Below, piece by piece: positions 28,501 through 37,200 of a DNA stretch of 64,000 nt. Position 1 is the stretch's first letter. Each line of letters begins with the position of its first letter. A program made the position numbers and the translations under genes. The DNA is from Verrucomicrobiaceae bacterium (GTDB lineage Bacteria > Verrucomicrobiota > Verrucomicrobiia > Verrucomicrobiales > Akkermansiaceae), in assembly GCA_027487435.1 (NCBI GenBank), contig JAIYDP010000331.1, forward strand, positions 1-64,000. The letters are read 5' to 3'. The notes below the pieces were generated by a model. That model saw only the letters and a list, made by a program, of their open reading frames with translations. It did not search any database and was not told where the DNA came from.

Positions 28501-29073
28501 ATGTCTCGCCTTGGTGGCTATTTCCAGGAAAAAGGCCTGGCATTCAAAAAGCAGGCAGATCCATTGCGCAAAAATGAGGACGATGCATCGAAGTCGGAAG
28601 TCTTGCGCCTTGATCAGCTTTCCTATCCTGAGTTCCTTAATGCCGCCATGGTCTTCGCCAAGTTGCAACAGCGTTTTCCCGAAGACCCACTCGCTGGGCT
28701 AGCTGGCCTGCGCGCTGCGCAAAACTATATGCGTGCCTTGCAGTATCAGAAAGCGATCAAGGCCTTTGCCATTACCTACGAAAACGAATCCTACGATGAC
28801 CGCGAGATCCGCTCACAAGCCATCTATTGGGCTGGTTTAAGTCACGAACGTCTCGCCGCAACCTATTCCGATGGTAACTATAGAGGTAAGGGTGAAGCAA
28901 TCAATAGTGCCTACCAACTGTATCGCCGCGTGACATACGATTTCCCCGATAGCATTTGGGCGAAATACGCCCGTGGTCGTCTCGCGGATCCTGTTTTTGC
29001 CAAAATTATCGAAGTAGAAGCTGAGCAACGGCAGCAGATGATCGATGCTCTCAAGGACTCAAGAAAACGATGA
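22549..29073 (+). CDS. giant exported TPR/beta-sandwich/PA14-like protein, paralogue (2,174 residues)
   Basis: The layout is the same as in the preceding gene, with a shorter N-terminal solenoid (to about residue 790). Beta-modules begin near 797 (KINLRDPTL) and 940 (YVRVTDPDQSRTSGI to YSGEFEGVIPTAGAQ). A discoidin-like part lies near 1040 (GMDLNDNVPLDKMTIDLG) and a PA14-like part at about 1160-1240 (IRYRALFHQPAAAIRRFQ to LPPGLHEIQFW). Further modules are near 1340-1480 and 1727-1820. C-terminal TPRs at about 1827-2174 include YVKLAYKYPDNELIPSVMSR, nearly identical to the paralogue. The ATG at 22549 overlaps the previous stop; an ATG at 22579 would give a cleaner signal peptide (MIFRYLIAPFSLASAIAA) and may be the true start. 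The two genes look like an old tandem duplication. Confidence 0.7.
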   Translation: MILKHQNNASMIFRYLIAPFSLASAIAAPLDDRITAFKAAPTQTETAVGEILELGLTEHRSALAFAAVKPWLAANAAESAKLLFASAQSAELAGEWRQAVSFYRKLLKLKNLDAATAGAAAPRCYRLLINHLGDTESAYLFMREEGMRLRAFGNTRKFDSWFLAKADERKDLTAIAQWLTIIHQSDEPRDAYEGVLTKLLDDLETFTYKQPELFMELKALAAAKHTTPIVKAKLEWVMAVVPFSTKMAEALGAKRPIADSMMDAPLLAAKQLIAVDPFKGSIVVARGWMNFNAGDSGFFATFTNPRRADKAAPLLAVLRTLPIEDARALVHLQVAAAKNRMIVPYLISNEEFKALTTERPELATAPTPVKSGKATIAVDPSLANSRELLALPANADPVAVEGAFQSVIERVAKAPAGSSVLAVGAVAKLPTWSDANRQSIHSLFTELAPLGSYPNKNGYEALALRVINEASTATSTSHLQALAPGLWAAAVASDDVRIFSAADAYAKLAGKSLTDGNPSLAMTFARSATQSIASRNVKEPKLQEILASLRKTAGTAAAAIGAVEIPVDPTDPAYPIYKSNSEFVLGNLDSAWQLYLAHADRLVPVLRSLSVEYPFWLLQRNIEENRDQDAENLIKELTIWSRQAEGTFSLEQDGRLKIAYADLAFRKGALPTSRAWYRKIAEAAEYAGSEMQLIAALGSIKVDRVSKNFGAAMTELDNLMKLKEPEFRKQVRYARAEVLMDQESYAEALEEIEQVLRQDPKHADALILRGKIHYEMRKLVEASEIELGPSQDKTLIVPGEAVKINLRDPTLNVSGVGADIEVEIWAKSGDRERVLLYQLGDSKEKFRAEVPTALGAPTPGDKVLQILGEDEIRFGYSERFRAKMKDLPADPTVVIGVASDARLSFSAGAFPAREGERRLDIEELGLSTAQATLGTRAVRPGNPVYVRVTDPDQSRTSGIDEIAVNVQTSSGDLIRQLMLKETSPYSGEFEGVIPTAGAQALAFASESAPGRDPNMTISAKDYPGWQGNVGDAEKARTFGMDLNDNVPLDKMTIDLGEKGQQITRFVLQTSLNGKDWTTHARYPEDTPIWDGKPILTSFPTFGTNSIAVSKPLGRELPADWLEIMEYSSNRKSITYLSAYVKSLSAGSLPVVMPSHPGYGALIRYRALFHQPAAAIRRFQLNGFPNDGNTIFLLNGTPAAEGDDNPLLIERELPPGLHEIQFWRADARGPLTQAKPVLLCDESGKEDLIPCPDSMFDPSSFPADVKALVPQVAEILAKSTGPMEVRFGDHTNARLVRLVIHGFDGVAPAIRKVTLTNRAGKSLLPVAQDYMTLRENTQLEVLPGDTITARFEDKSSVTPKRNRHEQRLTVAFNDAVITASFLNYITTDEGRELILEPIRRFRYDDAVAIVIDDADMDSSAEKDVIEFKVVSSSGGSAIIKALETEEHSGRFLGRIFPVTGEPARASEIKVAEGGTLTASYLDTENLIPGIPTERSVLIEHARYVTPALAAYQMSSNLLEKTSAPAVGAKQEVVLPRRSLDYDHADASVKSLSALVGASLRFDVIVPHLALAGSSEINAYVQTDAGRKAMKDGAKSPFDVAAPGTLKLKGTLTKSMISAPSGYQIGKNPISPTNAPPLEEGRFSFSIPLILGDLPERSFATKAAEALSDSALPDGLAVRVGDIVHIGYPYKDEKNQVQWKVLDCKVESHAFLDVMQNGFQESLTKAFVGEKVYLRLIDRGLDRSADRDVAKVSLEASSGVKTDYELQETESHSGIFKGVFTLSYAEEKVTEKLPPVALNGFPVRYGDEVKVSYAADSSTKPQAITVNMGANGFIEPFSKRYTGDEMAVKTSFTLAECFFELAKKHREMEQESLARREMAQARKLLAEAIATHRDDEMRAHAEYLLGNLSQEYADLAKNDEAKLPMYQDALARFSKIPSDYPETEFASKAQFKTALVYEKMGETENAVEEYVKLAYKYPDNELIPSVMSRLGGYFQEKGLAFKKQADPLRKNEDDASKSEVLRLDQLSYPEFLNAAMVFAKLQQRFPEDPLAGLAGLRAAQNYMRALQYQKAIKAFAITYENESYDDREIRSQAIYWAGLSHERLAATYSDGNYRGKGEAINSAYQLYRRVTYDFPDSIWAKYARGRLADPVFAKIIEVEAEQRQQMIDALKDSRKR

Positions 29074-29399
29074 ACGAACTCGAACAAGAACTATTGCGTA
29101 CAGAATGCGGTGACACGGAGCCGAAGCTCTGTCTCCGCACTCGTACAAAAATCGATGCAGGAAGATGGTGGCGTCGCACGCCCGTCTGGCTTTGCGTAGT
29201 GGGCGAGGAATTGATTCTGTTAGCTGTCGCTCGCCGTCGTTATGTGGAGCGAATCAAACTCGTCGATTGCAAAAAAAGTCATTACTCTCACACAACAGGC
29301 GAGTTAGTGATTGAACCGACCGAACAATTGCGTATCAAACACTTGTCACTGACGCCGCGTGAGGCATTAGATGCACTACATTTTCTCTCAACTCCTTAA
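29070..29399 (+). CDS. small cytoplasmic protein, PH-like fold candidate
   Basis: This is a 109-residue protein with no signal peptide or membrane segment. WLCVVGEELILLAVARRRYVERIKL is a run of beta-strands of the kind seen in bacterial PH-like domains. It is followed by further strands (TGELVIEPTEQLRIKHLSL) and a closing helix (TPREALDALHFLS), which is the strand-strand-helix order of that fold. The start overlaps the giant gene's stop by ATGA, so it belongs to the same operon. It lies 36 bp before the ExbB gene. A regulatory or membrane-tethering role is possible but not supported by sequence. I do not recognise a named family with certainty. Confidence 0.5.
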   Translation: MNELEQELLRTECGDTEPKLCLRTRTKIDAGRWWRRTPVWLCVVGEELILLAVARRRYVERIKLVDCKKSHYSHTTGELVIEPTEQLRIKHLSLTPREALDALHFLSTP

Positions 29400-29435
29400 C
29401 TTACTCATTCTAACTCTCAAACCATACCTATACCA

Positions 29436-30080
29436 ATGATTGAACAACTCCTATTAGGCGGACCTCTAATGATTCCCCTCATGTTGTGCAGCCTCGTCGC
29501 TATTGCAGTTGTCTATGACCGCTGGTTCTCATTCAGAGAAAACCGCCGTATTGACATCCGCTCTCTTCGCTCCAAAGTGCAAGCTTACTTAAGTGAAAAC
29601 AACATATCAGGTGCGATCAGCGAATGCGAAGTCGCTGGCGGTCCTGTGGCATCCGTAATGCTGGCAGGTCTCCGATCCTACAAACAACTTCTCGCTAAAA
29701 ATGAAGGAACTGAGACTATGCGTCTGGTAATCGGGCAAGTCATGCAAGACTACAGTGCTCAAGCTATGAGTGTGGTCAACAAGCGCCTCGATGTTTTGAC
29801 TACTATCGGCATGGCAGCACCACTCCTTGGTATGACCGGAACCGTTACAGGTATGATCGCTTCTTTTGCTGGACTTGCGGAGGCAGGTAGTGCTGGTGGT
29901 GGCGGTGGTACCGTCGCAAATGGTATCGCAGAAGCCCTCATCACTACCGCCGCAGGGCTGTTAATCGCTCTCGCTGCCGTCATCCCACAGAGCGTCTTTT
30001 TCCGCTGGGCAGATGAAATCGAGCTCGAAATCGAAGAAAGCACCTGCGAAATTGTAGAATTTATTCTAACAAATCACTAA
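29436..30080 (+). CDS. exbB: ExbB/TolQ/MotA proton-channel protein
   Basis: This is a 214-residue protein of normal ExbB length. The first helix is at about residues 9-28 ([21 protein letters not shown]). A cytoplasmic domain includes [21 protein letters not shown], which is typical for the family. The pore helices are at about 120-150 ([20 protein letters not shown], the family signature) and 163-190 ([20 protein letters not shown]). It forms the proton-conducting pentamer with ExbD in the inner membrane and energises a partner across the periplasm. Two ExbD genes and a TonB-like gene follow within 1.4 kb. The genomic link to giant exported TPR proteins suggests that those, rather than a TonB-dependent transporter, may be the energised partner; this is inference. 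Confidence 0.88.
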   Translation: MIEQLLLGGPLMIPLMLCSLVAIAVVYDRWFSFRENRRIDIRSLRSKVQAYLSENNISGAISECEVAGGPVASVMLAGLRSYKQLLAKNEGTETMRLVIGQVMQDYSAQAMSVVNKRLDVLTTIGMAAPLLGMTGTVTGMIASFAGLAEAGSAGGGGGTVANGIAEALITTAAGLLIALAAVIPQSVFFRWADEIELEIEESTCEIVEFILTNH

Positions 30081-30099
30081 AGCAAAAAACGAAATTCAA

Positions 30100-30489
30100 G
30101 TGAAAAACCGCCGAACAAGTGATGTACCAACCGACTCGGTTTCAGATATCGCATTCCTTCTCATCATCTATTTTATGGTAGCGACGACACTTGTGAAAGT
30201 AAAGTCAATCACAGCGGATCTTCCCGCTGGAGAGAAATCGACGCAAGCCAATTCCGAAAAAACACCCATCATCAATTTACGGGGCGAGGAAGTATTTTTC
30301 AGTGACAAACGTGTGGAGATGGCAGAACTCAATCAGCGTCTCGCGGCTCTTGACTTACTAAGCCAAGACGCAGAAAAACGCGTCATTATGTTAGAGGCTG
30401 CCAAAGGAACCCCCTACGAAAACTATTTCAAAGTACTCGCTGCCATAAGTGCCAACGGTGGCGTAGTTGCGATCGTCGAAGATGACTAA
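30100..30489 (+). CDS. exbD: ExbD/TolR protein 1
   Basis: This is a 129-residue protein starting at a GTG (30100), 19 bp after the ExbB stop. The N-terminus KNRRTSDVPTDSVSDIAFLLIIYFMVATT contains the family helix with the conserved proton-relay Asp (SVSDIAFLL). A periplasmic domain with the usual ExbD strands follows (INLRGEEVFFSDKRVEMAEL, then LLSQDAEKRVIMLEAAKGTP). The length is normal. No ATG is available at a sensible position, so a GTG start is accepted. It is the partner of the ExbB upstream. Confidence 0.85.
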   Translation: MKNRRTSDVPTDSVSDIAFLLIIYFMVATTLVKVKSITADLPAGEKSTQANSEKTPIINLRGEEVFFSDKRVEMAELNQRLAALDLLSQDAEKRVIMLEAAKGTPYENYFKVLAAISANGGVVAIVEDD

Positions 30490-30492
30490 ACC

Positions 30493-30915
30493 ATGAGACG
30501 CTCGAAAAAAAAGAAAAGAAGAACGATCCCCATACCAACTACGAGTATGGGCGATATTGCATTCTTGCTGATCATCTTCTTCCTCGTTTGCAGCGAGTCC
30601 ATTAAAGATAATCCCAACCTCCAAGTGGCACTTCCCACTTCCGAACACGTTGTGAAACCCAAAGTTTCTGTTGTTGCCTATGTTGCCATTGATGAAAATG
30701 GCCAACTGCATTGCGATAACAACAAGCTTGATAGCGCAAAAGATCTTGAATGGCTATTGCGCTCCATTCTTACTAAAACCGTTTCCGATGACCAACGCCA
30801 CGTGCAATTCAAGTGTGATAAATCGCAACCAAGAGAAGTATTTCAGCCTATTCTCCAAGCCATTGCAGAAGCTGGCGGCATCATTGAAGCCGTAGGCGAA
30901 AGCGAAGCACAATAA
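30493..30915 (+). CDS. exbD: ExbD/TolR protein 2
   Basis: This is a 140-residue protein starting 3 bp after the first ExbD gene. A very basic cytoplasmic N-terminus (RRSKKKKRR) precedes the membrane helix TSMGDIAFLLIIFFLVCSES, which keeps the Asp. The periplasmic part runs VAYVAIDENGQLHCDNNKLD to EVFQPILQAIAEAGGIIEAV. Tandem ExbD genes after one ExbB are common in gliding and TonB-type systems, where the channel carries an ExbD heterodimer. Here both copies keep the Asp, in contrast to the pair at 2724-4665. Confidence 0.85.
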   Translation: MRRSKKKKRRTIPIPTTSMGDIAFLLIIFFLVCSESIKDNPNLQVALPTSEHVVKPKVSVVAYVAIDENGQLHCDNNKLDSAKDLEWLLRSILTKTVSDDQRHVQFKCDKSQPREVFQPILQAIAEAGGIIEAVGESEAQ

Positions 30916-30947
30916 ATCAGACTATCAAACTCTTTCCAAACACCACC

Positions 30948-31436
30948 ATGACAACTCAAAAACAAGAAATCACCCCTGACCAGCTGCTGGAGTCCTTTCG
31001 AGGCCGAAGCTTTAAGTCCGTCATCACCTTCACAATCATCGTCCACGTTGTTTTCATAGGTGCCACCAGTGTTCCCTATCTGATGAAATTATTCAAAGGA
31101 AATTCCGCATCGGAACTCAGCGAATATGAGCGTACGGAAATTGCTGCCCGCGAAGCTACGGATGCTTTGCACGACATCGCCACCAAACACGGAATCAAGC
31201 CACAAGATCTTAGCTCCCGCATCTCTAACGGTAATTCTCCGGCTTCACCAAAGAAAGCAGCTCCGGTTGCAACGGTTGAACCTGCCGCCAAAGAAAGCAC
31301 TCCAACCGAAGCAGTAGTGGAACCCGATGTACCGAAATCTGCGGTTGAAAAGCAACTAGAAGCAAAAGAAGCGGGACCGAAAGTGCCAACTATTCCCGTG
31401 GAAGAAACGACCGACGAAGACCTGTTTGCTAAATAA
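30948..31436 (+). CDS. TonB-like membrane anchor without a TonB C-terminal domain
   Basis: This is a 162-residue protein. A cytoplasmic N-terminus leads into a single membrane helix at about residues 24-46 (SVITFTIIVHVVFIGATSVP). In TonB this helix carries Ser-x3-His, which contacts ExbB/ExbD; here the equivalent is Thr-x3-His (TIIVH). The periplasmic part is a helix (ASELSEYERTEIAAREATDA), then an Ala/Pro/Lys/Glu-rich low-complexity stretch, as in the TonB linker. It ends at EETTDEDLFAK with no TonB box-binding domain. It could be an energiser that hands force to another protein of the operon, or simply a membrane-anchored adaptor. The position directly after ExbB-ExbD-ExbD supports a TonB-like role. 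Confidence 0.55.
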   Translation: MTTQKQEITPDQLLESFRGRSFKSVITFTIIVHVVFIGATSVPYLMKLFKGNSASELSEYERTEIAAREATDALHDIATKHGIKPQDLSSRISNGNSPASPKKAAPVATVEPAAKESTPTEAVVEPDVPKSAVEKQLEAKEAGPKVPTIPVEETTDEDLFAK

Positions 31437-31474
31437 CCGTATCGCGAAGTGGCTCAATTTTCTGATACACCCTA

Positions 31475-33094
31475 ATGATCAGCGACACAAAAATCGACAT
31501 ACCTACCTTGTCAGTGAACGAGATTCCTACGAATCCGTCCACATCGAAAGCGCGCGTGGTTGCGATTGCAGTAGCATCAATTGCATTGCTCTCGGGTGCG
31601 GCTTATTTTTGGATTCCTCCCGCGCTAGCAGCATTTCTTTCGCGCAATGCGGATATTCAGATTCTATTTCAGAGCAATAACACGGATTCCTCACTCAAGC
31701 TCGCGTTCCAACTCTTTGGTGTCTTAAGCATTCTCTGCGCGGTGGCAGGATTCGTTGGATTTTTCCGCTGCCGCATCGCCTGGCACGCACTTCGCCTGCC
31801 GCTACTTGCGGTTTATCTGATTGTTTGCTTTTATCTTTGGGTCACATGGCAGGCATGCTTCTCGGTCCTCGACAAAGAACTTTTTATCAATGGACAGAAA
31901 CAGGATAAGGTCACCATTATGAAGCTATGGTGGAGTATCGCTTGGCCTGCTCTCGCCATGGCGATCTTTGCAGCTTGGACGCAAGTCATGCTCCGCAGTC
32001 GTTCCGTGTACGCCGCATTCACTCAAGAAAAAGGTTTCGCCATGGTCGGTGACCAAGTGCTCGAGAACATTAGAACTCACGGCCGTGATCCGCGCCATCG
32101 TCACAGCATCTATCTCAGTGCGTTCACTCATATTTTCGTTCTTTTTTTATTGCCATGGATTTTGAGTCTTGGCGGTTGCGGCTCGGTGACTCCCTACAAA
32201 GTTCCCGCAGGTAGCGGCAATCCCGTCGTCGCAATGGTGAAGATGGTGAAACCGAAAAAGAAAAAAAAGCAAACGCTCAGCCTGCGACCCAATTCCGCGA
32301 TCATCTTCGAACAACCTGATTTGGACGACACGAAAGTGGATCAACAAATGGAGGAACAAACGCAAGCCACCTACCAGGCCTCGAATGCAAAAGCCGGCAA
32401 AATGGGCAAGGGCGGTGGCACCAAGGGCGGATGGCCGGAGGGAATGGAAGACTACAAGATACGTTTCATCCGCCTCGAACATAGCGGCGGTGGCTGGGAT
32501 GATGGCATGGATCAGACGGGTGCAGATATCAATTTCCTTCGCGCCTTCGCTCAAGCTACCGGCTTCAAAAAGATCAACAGCAAGGGCGAAAGTCACTCCA
32601 TCGCTCTCCTCAGCAAATATCCCAAGGATGCTTTTCCTCCCTTTGTTTTCCTGACAGGAAATTCCGATATGGGCAATGTGACTGCTGCCGATAAGAAAAT
32701 TCTCCGCGACTACTGCCTCAACGGCGGCATGCTCATCGCCGATGCTGGTAGCGCGCGCTTCCATCAATCGTTTACGCATTTCATCAGTCAGGTATTCCCT
32801 GATAAGCCGATGGTGGACATCGCTGACGATGAAATGCTCTATCAACTCCCCTACGGCTTTCCCGATGGTGCCCCTGCATTCTGGCATCATGGTGGTCGTC
32901 GCGCTCTCGGCATCAAACACGAAGGCCGATGGGTTGCCTTCTATCACCCAGGAGACATGAACGATGCGTGGAAATCCCAAGGTTACACCGACGTGACCCC
33001 AGAAATGCGGGAGGCGGCCATGAATCTCGGCATCAATTTGGTTTATTACGCGTTCAACAATTGGAATGACGCGGTTTCAAAAGCGAAAAAATGA
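31475..33094 (+). CDS. membrane protein with C-terminal DUF4159 domain
   Basis: This is a 539-residue protein. Five membrane helices lie in the first 235 residues (about 29-50, 80-98, 106-128, 157-175, 213-232). A GCGSVTPYK stretch right after the last helix and a Lys-rich linker follow. The C-terminal region (about 330-530) is DUF4159-like: PPFVFLTGNSDMGNVTAADK, LRDYCLNGGMLIADAGSARF, FPDGAPAFWHHGGRRALGI and RWVAFYHPGDMNDAW, ending in GINLVYYAFNN. DUF4159 has a GATase-like alpha/beta fold and is often found near ExbB/ExbD or MoxR/VWA genes; its function is unknown. The stop overlaps the next start by ATGA. If the domain follows the last helix outward, it would be periplasmic, but topology is not certain. 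Confidence 0.75.
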   Translation: MISDTKIDIPTLSVNEIPTNPSTSKARVVAIAVASIALLSGAAYFWIPPALAAFLSRNADIQILFQSNNTDSSLKLAFQLFGVLSILCAVAGFVGFFRCRIAWHALRLPLLAVYLIVCFYLWVTWQACFSVLDKELFINGQKQDKVTIMKLWWSIAWPALAMAIFAAWTQVMLRSRSVYAAFTQEKGFAMVGDQVLENIRTHGRDPRHRHSIYLSAFTHIFVLFLLPWILSLGGCGSVTPYKVPAGSGNPVVAMVKMVKPKKKKKQTLSLRPNSAIIFEQPDLDDTKVDQQMEEQTQATYQASNAKAGKMGKGGGTKGGWPEGMEDYKIRFIRLEHSGGGWDDGMDQTGADINFLRAFAQATGFKKINSKGESHSIALLSKYPKDAFPPFVFLTGNSDMGNVTAADKKILRDYCLNGGMLIADAGSARFHQSFTHFISQVFPDKPMVDIADDEMLYQLPYGFPDGAPAFWHHGGRRALGIKHEGRWVAFYHPGDMNDAWKSQGYTDVTPEMREAAMNLGINLVYYAFNNWNDAVSKAKK

Positions 33095-34263
33095 ATGGAA
33101 ACTCGTTCAGTCTGATCGGATACCTCAGCGTGCTGTTGTGGGTTGGCGTGCCGTTGCTATGGATGTTGCGCAAACGCTCGCGATGGGCCTGCGTTTCTGC
33201 ACTTATGCTAGCCTTACTAGCGCTCCTTTTCGCGAAAATCAATTCCGTGAATCATGTCAATCGCATCGCCCCGGATCTATCGCAGCAAATGCAAACTGCT
33301 TCAGACCTCGCCGAGAAGAAGCGTAAAGCCGTTGAAAAAGAGCGCGGTGATGATGTTGCCGACATTCGTTTCGCTGAAGATGGTTCGGGAGATTTCCTCG
33401 ATAAGGCAGGTATGGATGAAGCTGATCTGAAGTACATGGACAAACTCGAAAGTGAAACAGAGCCCGAATGGAAAAAGACAAAAAAAACCCGGAGCGGAGG
33501 AGGAAACAGTGACGGCAGCCTCGATGACATGCTCGGTGGCGATGAAGCCATTTCCTCTGTCAATGCAGAAGCGTTAGAGAACAAAGAAGAAAAGCCGCCG
33601 ATCCTTATGTCTGATGCGGATATGGCGATGGCTCAACGCCTCGATAGCATCAATCTCACGGTAATTGAAGCTCTGATTCTGTTAGGTTTGCTGATGCTTG
33701 TGATCGATTACCTTGGCCGAGCGAATGTCTATGCACACGCCTTCATGCCACTTCCTTTGCCGAGTGCATTGGTAAATGCTATGGCAAAAACACCACCTTT
33801 TGTGAATCGCCCCGCGCAAGCACGTCGCGATCTTCAAGGTGAGTTGGCATGGTTGGCTCGGCGTGGTGATTGTTTCATCTTGGTCACTGATGACGCTGCT
33901 ACAGCCCAAGCTGTGCCGTCCGCATTACCACGACTCGGAACATTTTTGCGCCCCTTCGATGTTTTGCGCGTATCGAGTGAACAAATCAGCAATGATTTTA
34001 TCGTCGAGGGATTGTGGTATGGGCGAGCCTGTTTTGTTATTGATTCGGCGGAGCGAGCCGGCAGCTTTTTGGCGCGTTTCCAAGAATTGTTAGAGCTTCG
34101 TAAAAAGAATCGTGCACACGCGCGCCAGACATTTCATATCGTATGGGATCTCGCTGAACCCATGACGACTCATCAATCCATTGTGTTGGAGAGACTTGCC
34201 AAAGCAACGGGATTTTCTCTATTTATCATGCGCACCAGTCATTCATCCTCTTCACTACCATGA
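33091..34263 (+). CDS. membrane protein of unknown function (390 residues)
   Basis: Two membrane helices (about residues 8-24 and 30-48) are followed by a highly charged, probably disordered segment (about 60-175, Asp/Glu/Lys/Gly-rich, including KKTKKTRSGGGNSDG). A third helix lies at about 188-208 (LTVIEALILLGLLMLVIDYL). A folded C-terminal domain (about 245-385) has strands such as GDCFILVTDDAATAQAVPSA and YGRACFVIDSAERAGSFLAR and ends near a FSLFIMRTS strand. I do not recognise the family. Both ends overlap neighbouring genes by ATGA, so tight translational coupling with the DUF4159 protein and the PDZ/HEAT protein is likely. Confidence 0.55.
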   Translation: MNGNSFSLIGYLSVLLWVGVPLLWMLRKRSRWACVSALMLALLALLFAKINSVNHVNRIAPDLSQQMQTASDLAEKKRKAVEKERGDDVADIRFAEDGSGDFLDKAGMDEADLKYMDKLESETEPEWKKTKKTRSGGGNSDGSLDDMLGGDEAISSVNAEALENKEEKPPILMSDADMAMAQRLDSINLTVIEALILLGLLMLVIDYLGRANVYAHAFMPLPLPSALVNAMAKTPPFVNRPAQARRDLQGELAWLARRGDCFILVTDDAATAQAVPSALPRLGTFLRPFDVLRVSSEQISNDFIVEGLWYGRACFVIDSAERAGSFLARFQELLELRKKNRAHARQTFHIVWDLAEPMTTHQSIVLERLAKATGFSLFIMRTSHSSSSLP

Positions 34264-37200
34264 ATCCGTTACGTAGCACGTTCTCTTTCCTTCTTCTTTC
34301 GGTATTGCCCTACTCTGTCTTTGCTGATGAACGCGAAGTTAACGAAGAACAGCAAGCCGCTGTGCTCAACGGAGGCGATGTCATAGAGGAAACCATTCGC
34401 CCCGAAAATCTCACCGACCTCACCAAAGGCGAGGGACTCCCACCATCGAAGAACAAGCCTTTTGTCTGGCGGCTTGGTCCGACTGGAATTTCCTGCATTA
34501 TGTCTGGTGGTGCCGTGGGTGACCAACTCTTGGTCCAAGGCACCATCAAAGGCTCTCCTGCCGAAGGGAAATTTATCAATGGCGATGTGATCACTGGCAT
34601 CAACGGCATAAAATTTAAATCCGGTGGCAACCTCGGCATCACAATCGGCAATGCCATCATCGAAGCCGAACGCGAGGCCAACGCTGGCAAAATCACTTTT
34701 CAAGTGTGGCGCGATAAAAACTACCCCGCACGCACGGGAACCAAAAACATCGCTGGGACTGACATCGATCAACTCATCAATGAAGCGGAAAATGACGATT
34801 CCCTCTTCGACTGGAAACCCGAAGAAGCTCGCAAGGAAGAGGTGAAAAACATGGATCTCGCTAAGTTCCCTATCGATCCTATAACCCTTGATATAGAGTT
34901 AAAACTTCGCACCTTTCCCGACTACGCCGACACCGCTCCCTACGATTGCCCCAAGACCCAACAAATCCTCGAAGACGCTTGGAAGTCCCTTGAAGAGCGC
35001 TTCATCGTCGATCCCAAAAGACCAGGCAGCGGAAAAGGTGGTGTCATCGAGGCCATGGGACTCATCGCCTCCGGAAAACCCGAGCACCGCGAGCTTGTAA
35101 AACAATGGGTGCGCAGTCCCAACTGCCCTTGGAAACCACCCACGGAAGCCATTGGCGAGAGGTTCAAACCCGGCTATAAAGGCTACAATGGCTACCAAAC
35201 CTGGCACCACGGCTTCATCGGCCTCTACTGCGCGATCTACTACGATGCCACCGGCGACGACTACGTCCTCCCCGCCCTCCGCAAATTCGCCATCGAGGCC
35301 GCCATGGGCCAGAGCAAAGCCGGAACCTGGGGACACACCTTTGCGTTTCCTTCTTTCAATGGCGGTAAGCTCCACGAAATGAATCCTGGCTACGGTGCGC
35401 TGAACGCCGCCGGCAATCGCTGTTTCTTTCTCATCGTGCTAGCAAAAAAACTCGGCGTAGAGCACCCAGAAATCGATGCCGCTATCGCTCGTTCACATAA
35501 ATTTTTCGGCTCCTTCGTCGATCAAGGAGCCATCCCCTACGGCGATCATGCTGCTGCCGATACCGATGACAGCAACGGAAAGAATGCTGGCACGGCCTTT
35601 GCCATGAAGCTCCTCGGCGATGATTATAGTGCGAAATACTTCGCCATGATGTCCGCGCACGCCTCCTTCACCCCGCGTGGTGGTCATGCCCACGACTATC
35701 ACACCCAATGGTCGAGTTGGGGAGCTACTCTATGTGGCCCACAAATCCGCACCATGGCCGAGCGAAACATGCGTTGGCGCCGCACCCTTTGCCGTATGCA
35801 CGACGGCAGTTTCGTCTATCACTCTCCCACCGAAAAATACAACACCCTGCGCGACCCCACCGCCACGGAAATTTTCAACCAAGCGGTCATCCATAAGCAA
35901 ACCCTCATCACCGGCAAAGACTTGGATGAGAAACTCTACCCAGACCCACGCGAAACAAAACAGTTCATTGCTACCGCTTCCGGTCAATTCAACGATGACT
36001 CGCTCAAAACGATGGCTGGAAAACCATGGCCCGAGCGCTCCACCGACGAAGTTTTCGACATGTTAGACATATTCATGCCGAAAACCCGCAAGTATGTCGC
36101 AGCCGAACTCGCCAAACGTTTCCAAGCCGGTGAAACCACCATCCTGCCGCGCCTTGTCGAGCTTCTCTCCCACGAAAACGCCAGATTCCGCCACGGAGCA
36201 CTCTCAGCCATCGCCGCCTGTGGCAACGACACCGTGCTCTCCCATCTCGCGAAAATCACGCCACTGCTCAACGACCCGAAAGACTTCGTTCGCATCACGG
36301 CGGTTGCGACGATTTCCAAGGCGAGCAACGCCCCAGAAATCCAGCTAGCCATTCTCCAAACCGCAGTTACGGACGGCACTGCGCTTGCCCCCAACAGTGT
36401 CCGCAACGCCATTCAGAACAGCCTGTTGAAATCCGATACCGCTGTTAGCAAGACCCCCTTCCAATCGGACATCGATGAAAACCTCGTCACTCAGGCCCTC
36501 TCCAACCTCATCCTCGAGGAAACGGGTGGCGGCCCATTTGTGGAAGCGAAAATCGGCGTATGGGACAAAGATACGGTCATACGCCTCGCTGGACCACTCA
36601 CGTTTATCGCCGAAGAAGAGCAAGTTTACGATCAAATGTTCGGAAACCGCAACGCTCCCGCGCAGGCAATGCTCGCCAAATTTGGCTACCTCGAAGCTTT
36701 CCAGACGAACGGCTACCGCATTCATAAAAAAGCGGAAATGCCACGCCGAATCCGCGGCGAATTTGGATTCAAAGATCCTCTTGTACTGCCAGAACTCGTA
36801 GCCCAGCAGCCCGGCATCTTTACCGACCTGATCGATGATCTAAAAACCGTCATCATTGCCAATCCCACTGAGGAAATCACCATCAAGGACGCGCAAAAAA
36901 GAGTTACGGTAACGCCGCTGGTGAAGATCCTCCAAACCATCGAACAAAACAAAACCCCTACCAAGCTCCCCAGCATCGCCAGTGATGTCCGCAGCATGTT
37001 TCAAAAAGAGCTTGATGCGTGCGAAGGCTCAGGCGCGAAAATCAAACTCTGCCGCGCTGCCCTCGCACATCCCGAAAGCAAAAACACCTTCCGTCAGATC
37101 GCAGCGATGGATGCCCTCGTGGAACTCATCGAAGCTGAAGCTCTCGAAGATCTCATCCCCTACCTTGGCAGCGACTACTGGCGAATTCGCAATCATAGTC

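Noticed and set aside
32147-32980. Minus-strand 277-residue open frame over the DUF4159 gene
   Set aside because: The plus frame carries the conserved DUF4159 blocks; the antisense frame has no recognisable domain.
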